Shown piece by piece: positions 9,591 to 19,318 of a DNA stretch of 64,000 nucleotides (within the stretch, counting starts at the first letter, position 1; each line of letters starts with the position of its first letter). The translations under genes and the position numbers were made by a program. The DNA is from Bacteroidota bacterium (GTDB taxonomy: Bacteria; Bacteroidota; Bacteroidia; AKYH767-A; OLB10), in contig JADKFV010000003.1 of the NCBI GenBank assembly GCA_016717325.1, positions 124,001 through 188,000 of the forward strand, in the 5' to 3' direction. Under the pieces are notes generated by a model that saw only the letters and a program-made list of their open reading frames with translations, made no database searches and was not told the DNA's origin.

Positions 9591-10594
9591 ATGAAAAAAA
9601 TCTACAGTTTTCTCTTCGCGTTATTCATAGTATTGAATGTTGCACATGCCCAATTTAGTGTAAACACCAGTTTGCCGATTCAACAATTAATACAAAATTT
9701 TGTTGGTAGCAACATCGCTATCTCTAATGTAACATTTACTGGAGGGCCATTATCTATAGGTTCATTCAGTAGTGGTACCAATTATCCTATGCCTATGGGT
9801 TTGATTCTTAAAGCGGGAACGTTGATTCAACATTAGGTCTTCCTGCAAGCAACACCGTTTCAGGATATTTAAGCATGCCTGGTGACCCTGATTTAGATGC
9901 GTTGTCAAATGGTTCTCCAACATACGATGCCGCCTCGCTTGAATTTGACTTTGTTGCATCAGGCACACAATTCGAGTTTCATTATTCGTTTGCATCCGAA
10001 GAATATGATGAATTTGTGGGTGCTTCTTTCAACGATATTTTTGCACTATTTCTTTCGGGCCCCGGTATTAATACTCCTGTAAATCTTGCTATTATTCCCG
10101 GAACCACTTTACCGGTTGCCATAAATAGTGTAAACAACGGGCCAAATAATGCCGGCCCTTGTTTCAACTGTTCCTATTATATTAGCAATGCAAACGATAC
10201 TATTTTTTGTATGGACGGTTTAACAACTGTACTTACAGCACAGCATGCAATCACTCCGGGTTTAACATATCATGTAAAAATTGCCGTGGCCGATGTAGCC
10301 GATGGTATTTTCGATTCGAGTGTATTGCTCGAAGCGTATAGTTTGAAATCGACCGGCAATACTTCGCTTGTGGAGAACAGTAATTTTACGGATGCAATAT
10401 TTGTAAACGGTAATTCTATTAATATGAGTAGTGTTGATGCTGCATCACAAGTGCAATTGTGCGATGCTAAAGGAGCAATAGTGATAAGCCAAACAGGAAA
10501 TAAAAATATTGATATAGCAAACCTCCCATCGGGTACATATATTTTAACTGTAAGCAATAACAATAATATTTCACGTAAGAAGATAGTTTTTTAG
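9591..10594 (+). CDS. Choice-of-anchor L domain T9SS surface protein (frameshifted)
   Basis: A signal peptide (MKKIYSFLFALFIVLNVAHAQ) is followed by the choice-of-anchor L fold: LIQNFVGSNIAISNVTFTG, then GNVDSTLGLP, YDAASLEFDF and SFASEEYDEFVG. The last ~75 residues (GNSINMSSVDAASQVQLCD...LPSGTYILTVSN...KKIVF) are a type-A T9SS sorting domain, so the protein is secreted and surface attached. One A is missing near 9822 (GGAACGTTG where GGAAACGTTG is needed), which splits the gene at 9836. Restored length is about 334 residues. A terminator follows at 10620. Confidence 0.8.
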
Positions 10595-10619
10595 TCTCAG
10601 CATTTCTTAAATCTAAAAT

Positions 10620-10645
10620 GCCTGCATTCATGATGCAGGCTTTTT
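10620..10645 (+). terminator. Rho-independent terminator after the anchor-L gene
   Basis: An 8-bp stem GCCTGCAT / ATGCAGGC with a 5-base loop is followed by TTTTT. It lies 25 bp after the stop codon and between convergent genes. Confidence 0.85.
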
Positions 10646-10702
10646 AGTTTTTAAAATAATCGAAATTATTTATTCACGTTATAGTTATATGTTCAAAAAA
10701 AA

Positions 10703-11474
10703 TTATTCTTTGTTGAGGAAAAATTTCTTTGAGTATGTAGCATTGTTTTTTGTAACAATGTTTAAAAAATAAAATCCATTTTTTATTTCATCGCATTTCA
10801 ATGTTTTTGTTCCACCTTGTTGCACATTAATGAAAACAATTTTTTCACCTTTCATTCCTGTGATAGAAGCAGAAGCAATGTCAACTGTATTTGCTATACT
10901 CAGCAAGTAATTATTGCTTGCAGAAGGCAAAAGAAATATTGAATGAAGCAAGATTGTTTTCGTCAATTGATGATGATCCGGGCAGTACCGAACAGTTGGG
11001 AGGCAGATTAAGTGATAACCCTTCTTCGCAAAGCAAAAGATTCGACATCCAAAATGTATTGGCAGCACAAGGGTAAGTTTGCCCGGCAGTGGTTGGTGTT
11101 CCAACAGCATAAAAATCGAAGTTGCAAAAGCCACTGCCACCAAAGCAATAAACAGAAATCGTATTTGTATTTGATGGCAACAAAATAGAATCGCCAAACG
11201 CCAAAGTATCGTTGCCGGGTGTTATGTAAACACTATTGGCCGGTATAGCAGTTACCACGGCATAGTGATTTACACTTGTAACTTTACTTCCGGGAATAGT
11301 AAAAATAAAATCGGCAGCGGGAAAGCAACCACCTACGGCATGTCCTAATGTTGACAAGTTCATACTTACCGGTACACCCACTGTCCATGTTTGCGAGAAC
11401 GCAAAAGTTGTGAAAGCAAAACAGAAAGTTATACTTGCTAATAATGCCTTAATTGAAAATAATTTTTTTGTCAT
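10703..11474 (-). CDS. Secreted T9SS-tailed hypothetical protein (frameshifted)
   Basis: The start at 11474 (MTKKLFSIKALLASITF) gives a proper signal peptide; an upstream in-frame start would add an unlikely 33-residue leader. The body has paired cysteines (GGCFP, SVYCFGGSGFCNF, YPCAANTF) and no domain I recognise. Near 10940 one extra base shifts the frame. The restored tail NIFLLPSASNNYLLSIAN...GGTKTLKCDEIKNGFYFL...KKFFLNKE is a T9SS sorting domain. Total about 257 residues. It is convergent with the anchor-L gene. Confidence 0.7.
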
Positions 11475-11739
11475 TGTGTTTTTTTTGCAAAAGTATTTCT
11501 TTTTTAATTTTAGAAAATATTTTACGAATATAAAGCCCATTGGTTTATAAAGCCCCTTGAATTTTGGGTGCAAATTATTTTAGCACTTCGCTCCCTTACG
11601 TCTCTATACCAATTTAACGGTCGTTCTTTTGTAAGTGTCAGTATTATATCAACTATTATAAAATGTATAACACAATAGCGTTTTTATATATTGGGTTTAA
11701 CTTATAGATTTGGCAAAAATTATTCCTAAAAAAAAGCAA

Positions 11740-13886
11740 ATGAGAAAATTGAAATTGACTGTTACCTGCTTTATGATTGCTTATATGGGCTTTGCAGAAG
11801 AAGGTATGTGGATGCCTATGTTGCTCAAACAATGGAACCAAACCGATATGCAAAATAAAGGGTTCAAACTCACAGCCGATGATATTTACAGCGTGAATAA
11901 AACAAGTATGAAAGATGCCGTTTTACTTTTTGGTGCGGGCTGTACCGGAGAGTTGGTGAGCGCGCAGGGATTGTTGATTACAAATCACCACTGTGGGTAC
12001 AGCAACATTCAAGCGTTGAGTACCATGGAAAATAATATGCTCGACAAAGGTTTTTGGGCTTACAGCATGGATAAAGAATTGCCCTTTCCCGGATTGAGTG
12101 TTACATTTATTATCCGTATAGAAGATGTGACTTCCAAAATAGTTCCTTTTTTAAATGACACCTTGAGTGAGGCTAATCGCGATAAAATGATTTCGCAATT
12201 GACAAAACCATTGATAGAAGAAGCGGTGAAGGGCACACATTACGAAGGCTCGGTGCGGCCATTTTATTATGGTAACGAATTTTATCTTTTTGTAACCGAA
12301 ACATTTAATGATGTAAGATTTGTAGGCGCACCTCCCGCATCGATGGGCAACTTTGGTGGCGAAACCGACAACTGGGTGTGGCCGCGGCACACTGCCGATT
12401 TTTCTATGTTTCGAATTTATGCCAATGCCGATAATAAACCGGCAAAGTATTCACCCGATAATGTACCTTTTAAGTCCAGGTATTTTTTCCCCATTTCAAC
12501 CAAAGGAATAAAGGATGGCGACTTTACAATGGTATATGGATTTCCGGGTCGCACAGGAATATATTCCTTCAATAGCCCTGGATTTTATTGTGAATCAGGT
12601 AAACCCCACACGCGTAAATATTCGTGATAAGCGACTCGAACAAATTAACTATGGCATGCAGAGTAATGATACTACCAGATTGCAATATTCGGCAAAGGCA
12701 CGTAGTCTGGCTAATGCATACAAAAAGTGGAAAGGTGAAATGATTGGAATAAATAAATCTAATGCCATGGAAGCCAAGCGGGTATACGAAAAAAAATTTT
12801 CCATTTGGGTAAAAGAAAATCCCGAGCGAATTAAAAAATACGGAATGCTGCTTAAAGATTTTGATGCATTATATGCAAAGTATAAACCATATGCAAAGGT
12901 ACAGGATTATACCAATGAGGCTGCAAATGCTATTGAAGTATTGGGCCTGGCAGGTTCGTTTAATAATTTAATTATGCTTGCCGAAAATGATACAACCAGT
13001 GAAGCGACATGGCTTGCAGCCTGTAAAGCGCGTGCCGAAGGAGTGAAAGGATTTTTTAAAAACTACGATACGCGTGTCGACAAGAATGTGTTTATAGAAA
13101 TGATGTGCCTGTATCGTGATAGCATAGCACCCGACAACTTGCCCGGCAAAGTGAAACAATGGGATAACCGAACAACTATAACTGTATACGCAGATAGATT
13201 ATTTAAGAAATCAGCTTTTGCATCGCAGCAAAAATTACTTGACTTGCTTGTCACAGGAAATAAAAAGAAAATTGTAAAGCTCCGAAACGATGAGGCTTTT
13301 GCTTTGTTTGCTGAGATTAACAATAATTATGTTGCATACAATCGAGAAATTGCAGCACTACAGGTGGAGATAAATAAAACAATGCGTACGTATATGAAAG
13401 CATTGCGGGAATATGATGTGAACAAAATGTTTTACCCTGATGCAAATTCTACTTTGAGAATTACCTATGGAAATGTAAAACCCTACAATCCACGAAATGG
13501 AGTAATATATTTGAGTTCAACAACAGCAGCCGGCATTCGCGAAAAATATAATCCGGCCGATGAAGACTACGCAACTCCGACAAAATTAATTTCACTCATT
13601 GATAGTAAGGACTATGGAACATATGCCGAAAATGGTGAACTACCCGTTGCGTTTATTGCTACCAACCATACAACAGGCGGCAACAGCGGAAGTCCTGTAC
13701 TCAATGCCAATGGCGAACTTATAGGTACAAATTACGATAGAGAGTGGGAAGGCATTATGAGTGATATGCATTATGATGTAAACCTATGCCGAAACATTTC
13801 GCTCGATGTGCGTTATACTTTGTTTATAATAGATAAGTTTGCAAGGTGCTACCAATTTAATTAAAGAAATGAAATTGGTGGAGTAG
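11740..13886 (+). CDS. S46-family dipeptidyl peptidase (DPP7/DPP11 type), two frameshifts
   Basis: This exported serine peptidase removes dipeptides from the N-termini of oligopeptides in the periplasm. The start at 11740 (MRKLKLTVTC) gives a signal peptide. The chymotrypsin-fold triad is visible: His in TNHHCGY (residue 84), Asp in PRHTAD (residue 220) and Ser in TGGNSGSPV, with an alpha-helical insertion between. One base is missing near 12560 (GFPGRTG to QEYIPSIALDF). One extra A near 13842 truncates the C-terminus; the corrected end reads FAGATNLIKEMKLVE and stops at 13886. An Arg in YDREWEG suggests the DPP11-like subtype preferring Asp/Glu, by recalled family comparison. Restored length is about 715 residues, normal for S46. 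Confidence 0.87.
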
Positions 13887-13941
13887 ATTTTTATTAGCAC
13901 TAAAATTTTCAGGCTGATAAAAATTTATTTCGATAAAATTC

Positions 13942-13975
13942 AAACCCGCAAGGTTTCAAAAACCTTGCGGGTTTT
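13942..13975. terminator. Bidirectional terminator between S46 peptidase and barrel gene
   Basis: A perfect 15-bp inverted repeat AAACCCGCAAGGTTT / AAACCTTGCGGGTTT with a 3-base loop, ending in TTTT on the plus strand and in AAA-flanked symmetry on the other. It lies between convergent genes. Confidence 0.85.
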
Positions 13976-14008
13976 GTGTGAGTATAAAGATGTTTCGTGG
14001 GGAATATT

Positions 14009-14623
14009 CTACAATTTTATTCCCTTAGGAAAAACAGATTTATACACTTCGCTAAAAAATATTTTTACTCCAATCGAAAAAGTAAAGTTGCTCATGCGGG
14101 TGTCTACCTCAGGATTATTTTTCAGCATAATGCGGTAACCGGCACCAAACCCTATCCCTATCCATTTTACAAGTTTGTAATGTCCGTTTATTCCGGGCTC
14201 AATAAGAATAATGCCTTTATCGAAAGCCCTCTGCCGGCCGCGATGCAAAATATTCGAAATACGATTTGCCGAAACCTATTTCAACAGGCACACTTATTTG
14301 CCACGGATCGTCTTTATACAAAACATATTCAACTCCCGGAGCAAAATATAAAACCTGAAGATTTGCCCGTACTGTTGTATCGGTGCCAAATGCAGATGTC
14401 ACAGTTTTGTTTCTACAATGTCAGCAATAAGTTTGTAACGGGCGAAAGTAAATTTTACAGTGTTGTCGAAATCCAAACCGGCTTTTATTCCATTCAAATC
14501 GGCTGTGGCATCTTGCACAAAGGAATTTCGTTTTTCGAAAGTGAAAATAAGTGTTGGTTTACTTTTATAAAATTGTGCCTGTAAATTGATATTAATAAGG
14601 AACATCATACACCACAAATACAT
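14009..14623 (-). CDS. Outer-membrane beta-barrel protein (two frameshifts)
   Basis: Three reading-frame pieces on the minus strand join into one product: MYLWCMMFLININLQAQFY (signal peptide) to ADIVETK; then SAFGTDTTVRANLQVLYFAP to FASRPAEG; then KGIILIEPGINGHYKLV to FPKGIKL. Breaks lie near 14400 and 14228. Alternating hydrophobic strands (VLYFAPGVEYVLY, ISVPVEIGFG, GIGFGAGYRIML, NFTFSIGVKIFF) and a C-terminal beta-rich end suggest a small outer-membrane barrel of about 205 residues. The start at 14623 avoids overlap with the upstream DUF2461 gene. No specific family recognised. Confidence 0.6.
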
Positions 14624-14678
14624 TATTGCCTTGCATAATGTTTTATGTGTTTTGATAAAGGATAAACCGGAAAATAAA

Positions 14679-15337
14679 TCAGCTAACAGCGGCATCTAAA
14701 AATTGCTTAAAGGGCATCATCGCTTTGTGTGCTGCACTAATAGTTTTTATTAATCCTTTTTCGTAAAGTTCGCTTTCATTCAATTGATGGCTAACTACAA
14801 ACGAAGTATGTTTTAACAACTCAACTTCGGGATGAGTTTTATCATAACCTTAGGAGGATTTACAAGTTTCATTCCTTCTAATTGCCCCCATGTTTTTTTA
14901 AAAGCCGTATTAGAAATTATCTTTTTGAAAGCTGCAGCGTTATAATCAATTTCCTGTCTTATTTTTTTTAACTCCGGTGCTTCGGGCATATAAATTCCTC
15001 CGGCAATAAATGATTTTTCGGGCTCGATATGAAAATAGAACCCTGCCGTTTTCGCGTTCTTCCCATTGGAGTTGAGCCATGCGCCCATATTGGTTTTGTA
15101 AGGGTCTTTATTTTTCGAAAACCGCACATCGCGATAAATCCTGAACATGCATTTTTTTGCATCTGTTCCTTTTAAGGACGGATCGTTTTTCGAAAACTCT
15201 TCTATTATTTTTTGTACAAATTGTGTTACATCCTCTTTTGCTGCTTCGTATAAATGTTTGTTTTTATCGAACCATTCACGATTATTATTTTTCTTCAATT
15301 TTTTTAAAAAATCGATGGTGCTTTTTTGTATCATCAC
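14679..15337 (-). CDS. DUF2461 family protein (frameshifted)
   Basis: The N-terminus has the DUF2461 hallmarks TIDFLKKLKKNNNREWFDKNK and CMFRIYRDVRFSKNKDPYKT, with GFYFHIEPEKSFIAGGIYMP in the middle. A missing A near 14850 makes the frame run out at 14813. Restoring it gives GYDKTHPEVELLKHTSFVVS... to the natural stop at 14679, total about 219 residues as usual for the family. DUF2461 is a conserved cytosolic family of unknown function. It is downstream of a GH113-like gene and may be co-transcribed. Confidence 0.82.
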
Positions 15338-15378
15338 TTTTATAATTAGGTTTCAAAATTATTAATACAATTTGAACA

Positions 15379-16398
15379 TCACTTATATTGTGAATAAATT
15401 TTCTTGATCAAAAGCGATGCAGGCTTGTTTTGTGGTGTGTAGTCGTTATTGTTTATTCCTCCAGCTTTCGAGTCTTCGTACCACTTCCACAAAAACCCGC
15501 CTGCTATCCATTCTTGTTTCCAGCACATTTCAAATAAAACCGCATATGCATTTAATTGTGCCTGGCAATTTGCATTTCCATCGTATGAATAATCGTCCTG
15601 TAACAACCACTGTTTACCGGCACATTTATCAATACTCCTATAGCCAAATTCGGTAAAAAGAACATCCTTGCCTTTATTTTGTGAATAAAGTTTTAGTGCA
15701 TTTATATGTGGCAACCAACCTTTCGCTAATGACCCGAATGAGGGTGTTGATTCGTCAGTCAATGGGAAGTAGGCATCCACACCAATATAATCCAATGCAT
15801 CCCAAAAAGGAATTTCCTGATAGTCGTCCCAATTGGCAGCATAAGTGATTTTACCTTTGTATGTTTTTCTTAAATCGAAAATAAGTTGCCGCCAAAATGT
15901 TTCGCGCTTTAATGCAGCATTCTTAAATTCTGTTCCAATGCAGAATATTTCCACATTGTTTTTAATTGCAACATGAGCAAATGCCATTATAAATTTTCGA
16001 TAATTAGCTTCCCACTTCAACCAGGTTGCTTCGTCTTTGAGGTCGTACAGTGCAGGCCATCCATGCTCATCGGTCCAAATGTGAGGCTTCAATAATATTT
16101 TTAAGTTAGATTTACGCGCCAGCTTTATACATTGCTCGGTGCCTTGGGTTGTTTCGCCCCACCATTGATGGTTGGTGTTGAAAAATACCATGGGCTTTCC
16201 CATTTTGCTAAAACCATAAGGATTTAAAGCAACATAATTTGCATTTACTTCATTTACAGTTGATATTTTATTTTTATCCAACTCACTTACTGGAGCAACA
16301 AAGCTGACACCATTTATTTTTTGGCTAAATGCAAAATGCAAAGAAAGCACAACGTATATGGTTGCGGTTAGAAATATTTTTATCTGGCAATTCATCAT
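15379..16398 (-). CDS. GH113-like secreted glycoside hydrolase
   Basis: A signal peptide (IFLTATIYVVLSLHFAFSQ) precedes a TIM-barrel of about 310 residues. Motifs match the GH113 beta-mannanase/GH-like TIM-barrel group: LLKPHIWTDEHGWP, FCIGTEFKNA (probable acid/base Glu), YAANWDDYQEIPFWDALDYI, GVDAYFPLTD, and VLFTEFGYRS (probable nucleophile Glu). Length 339 is normal. The start overlaps by four bases (ATGA) the stop of the DUF2064 transferase gene, implying translational coupling. The exact polysaccharide substrate cannot be read from sequence. Confidence 0.8.
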   Translation of the reverse strand: MMNCQIKIFLTATIYVVLSLHFAFSQKINGVSFVAPVSELDKNKISTVNEVNANYVALNPYGFSKMGKPMVFFNTNHQWWGETTQGTEQCIKLARKSNLKILLKPHIWTDEHGWPALYDLKDEATWLKWEANYRKFIMAFAHVAIKNNVEIFCIGTEFKNAALKRETFWRQLIFDLRKTYKGKITYAANWDDYQEIPFWDALDYIGVDAYFPLTDESTPSFGSLAKGWLPHINALKLYSQNKGKDVLFTEFGYRSIDKCAGKQWLLQDDYSYDGNANCQAQLNAYAVLFEMCWKQEWIAGGFLWKWYEDSKAGGINNNDYTPQNKPASLLIKKIYSQYK

Positions 16399-16985
16399 TT
16401 TATTTTTTGCAAAAGTGAAGGATTGTTAAGAACGTCTTCCCATAAATCAATATCGTTCAAGGCAGGCAGGGTGGCTGCATGATCAACTTTTGCAATAGTT
16501 TGATCGTACACTTTGTTTGTACTCCAGTTTATGTTTTGGAACAATGCAGGTAAAAGTATTTTCATTCCTAACAGGTAGTAGCCACCATCATTGGCCGGGC
16601 CAATTACAAAATTGTTTTTGTCGAGTTTTACAAAGGCTTCATCAATCATCGATGAAGTTAATTCATAACAATCGCTGCCAATGATTATGCAATTTGAGTT
16701 TGGAAATAGGTTGAAAACAGTTTCAAAAGCAAACCTCATTCTTTCGCCAAGATTTGAGCCTTGTTGTTTATGTATTGTATTGAAAGTCCAGTTAATAAAA
16801 AAGAATTCGCCCTCCACAAATAAAGTATATGGCAGTTTGCTTTTTCTTCGATTATCTGTTTCATTTTCTAGTAGGTTAATATAAACTTCAAGAGCAATCT
16901 CATTGCCTTTAGAATGAGCAATTCGTGTTTTTACTTTACCCCCAATGGGCTGCTTTACAAAAACAATAAGATGATTATCGCTCAT
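16395..16985 (-). CDS. DUF2064 / TIGR04282-type glycosyltransferase-like protein
   Basis: A nucleotidyl/glycosyltransferase-A-like fold of 196 residues. The N-terminal LIVFVKQPIGGKVKTRIA resembles the nucleotide-binding loop, with IIGSDCYELTSSMID as the metal-binding region and IGPANDGGYYLLGM. This family (DUF2064, sometimes named arsenosugar glycosyltransferase) is common in Bacteroidota, and the arsenosugar role is not supported by neighbours here. It lies 6 bp after the purine nucleoside phosphorylase gene and overlaps the GH113-like gene. Confidence 0.82.
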   Translation of the reverse strand: MSDNHLIVFVKQPIGGKVKTRIAHSKGNEIALEVYINLLENETDNRRKSKLPYTLFVEGEFFFINWTFNTIHKQQGSNLGERMRFAFETVFNLFPNSNCIIIGSDCYELTSSMIDEAFVKLDKNNFVIGPANDGGYYLLGMKILLPALFQNINWSTNKVYDQTIAKVDHAATLPALNDIDLWEDVLNNPSLLQKIK

Positions 16986-16991
16986 TGACTG

Positions 16992-17804
16992 TTATATATT
17001 AGCAATGATATTTTTGAATAGTAATGTAAGATTCGGTTCGGCTTTCATAGCAACGTTAATTATATCTTCAATATTTACAGCATGCAAATTGTCCGGGTCG
17101 CATTCATCGGTAAGTACCGATACCACGGCACATGGAATGCCTGCATGATTGCAAACTATTACTTCGGGTATGGTGGACATGCCTACTGCATCGGCACCTA
17201 TTGTGCGTAAAAAGCGATATTCGGCACGGGTTTCCAGATTAGGCCCTGTAACCCCGGCATATATTCCTTCTACTAAAGAAATATTGTTTTGCGTTGCTAT
17301 TTTTTTTATACTGCTTGAAATATATTTAGAATATGGACAACTCATATCGGGAAAACGTGTTCCTAAGGCATCGTCATTTTTTCCAATGAGTGGATTGTGA
17401 GGGAATAAATTTATGTGATCGGTAAGTAACATGAGTTGGCCTTTTTTAAAATTGGGATTGATGGCTCCGGCAGCGTTTGATAGTAACATATACTGTATAC
17501 CAAGCTGCGCCATAACCCTGATGGGGAAAGTAATTTGTTGCATGGTATATCCTTCGTAAAAGTGGAATCGTCCCTGCATGGCAATCACTTTTTTATCAGC
17601 TAAGTGACCATAAATTAATTTGCCGGTATGAGATTCAACAGTTGAAGTTACAAAGTGCGGAATAGTATCGTATTGTATTTCGCAAATAACATCAATTTCT
17701 TTTGCCAGTCCCGAAAGCCCAGTTCCAAGGACTATTCCGGCATGGCAACTTTTTACTCCTTGTTTTTTTATATAATCTACTGCCTCCTGTATCTGTTCTT
17801 TCAT
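16992..17804 (-). CDS. punA: Purine nucleoside phosphorylase, trimeric type
   Basis: Cleaves purine (deoxy)ribonucleosides with phosphate in purine salvage. Class I trimeric PNP motifs are present: VLGTGLSGLAKEID (phosphate loop), SHTGKLIYG, MQGRFHFYEGYTMQQ, LSNAAGAINPNFKKGQLMLL, DHINL and GADAVGMSTIPE with an Asn-type purine pocket further on. Length 270 is typical. It lies inside a minus-strand run and is followed 6 bp later by the DUF2064 gene. Confidence 0.92.
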   Translation of the reverse strand: MKEQIQEAVDYIKKQGVKSCHAGIVLGTGLSGLAKEIDVICEIQYDTIPHFVTSTVESHTGKLIYGHLADKKVIAMQGRFHFYEGYTMQQITFPIRVMAQLGIQYMLLSNAAGAINPNFKKGQLMLLTDHINLFPHNPLIGKNDDALGTRFPDMSCPYSKYISSSIKKIATQNNISLVEGIYAGVTGPNLETRAEYRFLRTIGADAVGMSTIPEVIVCNHAGIPCAVVSVLTDECDPDNLHAVNIEDIINVAMKAEPNLTLLFKNIIANI

Positions 17805-17854
17805 CCGTACATTATTTTATCTTAGGGTTTGTAGTATTTGCAGTTGTTATTTTA

Positions 17855-19117
17855 TTATTTGACCCACGAAATTTTACACAATACACCTTTATTGTTTTTT
17901 GGACCCGGTCCATGTTGTCCCAAAATATATAACTCACCTTTTTCATCCTCACCAAAGCTGTTAAGCGCAAAACCTATGTCATTGGTATTTTCATTTTCGA
18001 TATACAAATCAGAATTTACCCATTCGTTTTCTTTTTTACTCAGCACAAACAGGCTTCCATTGAAATCGCCATAAATATAATGACCCACAGTAGGAGTATA
18101 ACTACCTCTATATACGTACCCACCGCAAACACTTATACCCACCGAGTGCGGATATTCGTCAATGGGATACTCAAGACCCACCCTGTCACATTTATCTGTA
18201 TTGTAGCAATGACTGCCTTCGGTAATGCGCCAGCCATAGTTTTTGCCTTTTTCTATTATATCAACTTCCTCATATTTATTTTGCCCTACATCGCCACAAA
18301 AGAGTTGCCCTGTTTTTTTATCGAACGAAAATCGCCACGGATTGCGCAGGCCATATGCATAAATTTCGGGCTTCGCTTTCTTGTTTACAAATGGATTTGT
18401 AGGAGGGATGGAATAAGGAATGCTTTTGTCAATATCGATGCATAGTATTTTTCCTAAAAGTGTATTAAGGTTTTGACCGTTGCCTCTTTCGCCATGCTGA
18501 TCGCCACCACCGCCACCATCGCCCGAACCGATGTATAAATAACCATCTTTGCCAAATGCCAGCATTCCTCCATTATGATTGCTTTCGGGTTGTTCTATTT
18601 CCATTATTATTCTTTCGTTTATGTCTGCAAGGTTTTTGTTTTCTTTCGATACTTTGTATTCTGCCACTATACTTTTGTGGTTACTGTCATTAATTTTACT
18701 TGGAGCGCTGTAGTAAACAAAAAATCGCCCGTTTAACTTGTATTGAGGATGAAATGCAATTCCAAGCAATCCTTTTTCACTGTATGCAAAATTTAGATTG
18801 TCAATTTTTTTCGAAATATCGAGAAATGGCAATGGCAGTAATTTGCCATTTTCTAAAATTCGTATGATGCCTTGTTGCTCGCAAATAAAAATTCTATTTG
18901 AGCCATCGCCCGCCACACCCATAGCCACAGGCGATTTCAGCCCTTTTACTATTTCTGTTAAAATTATCTTTTGCGGAAATATGTCTCCGGATTTCGTTTT
19001 GTTAATCAAAGTTTCTCCGGCATAATCTCCACTATTATTAGAACTGCACATTGTTAATAAAAAGCAGGGACACACAATCAACAACAATAGAAAATAAGTG
19101 TAATTTTTCACTCTCAT
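17855..19117 (-). CDS. PQQ-dependent sugar dehydrogenase (soluble aldose/sorbosone type), lipoprotein
   Basis: A start at 19117 (MRVKNYTYFLLLLIVCPCFLL) gives a lipoprotein signal with Cys in LLTMCSS; a further upstream in-frame start is less likely. The rest is a six-bladed propeller of the glucose/sorbosone dehydrogenase family: LKSPVAMGVAGDGSNRIFI, GLLGIAFHPQYKLNGRFFVY, ESNHNGGMLAFGKDGYLYIG, GDGGGGGDQHGERGNGQ, YAYGLRNPWRFSFD, GDVGQNKYEEVDII, GKNYGWRITEG. These include the PQQ/Ca-binding loops. Oxidation of a sugar in the periplasm is inferred from family. Confidence 0.88.
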   Translation of the reverse strand: MRVKNYTYFLLLLIVCPCFLLTMCSSNNSGDYAGETLINKTKSGDIFPQKIILTEIVKGLKSPVAMGVAGDGSNRIFICEQQGIIRILENGKLLPLPFLDISKKIDNLNFAYSEKGLLGIAFHPQYKLNGRFFVYYSAPSKINDSNHKSIVAEYKVSKENKNLADINERIIMEIEQPESNHNGGMLAFGKDGYLYIGSGDGGGGGDQHGERGNGQNLNTLLGKILCIDIDKSIPYSIPPTNPFVNKKAKPEIYAYGLRNPWRFSFDKKTGQLFCGDVGQNKYEEVDIIEKGKNYGWRITEGSHCYNTDKCDRVGLEYPIDEYPHSVGISVCGGYVYRGSYTPTVGHYIYGDFNGSLFVLSKKENEWVNSDLYIENENTNDIGFALNSFGEDEKGELYILGQHGPGPKNNKGVLCKISWVK

Positions 19118-19318
19118 ATTTTTTGAACAAATAAAACCAATTATTAATGCAAATTGACACATTATTCAAGAGATTATATTTCGATGGTAAAACTTTAACG
19201 AAAAAATATTTTTAGCACACCGAGTTAACAAATCATCAATAAATTGTTTGATACTGATATAGCACAATTATTTTTTCGAACACCATAAACAAAAATTAAA
19301 AATATTCGATACACAACA

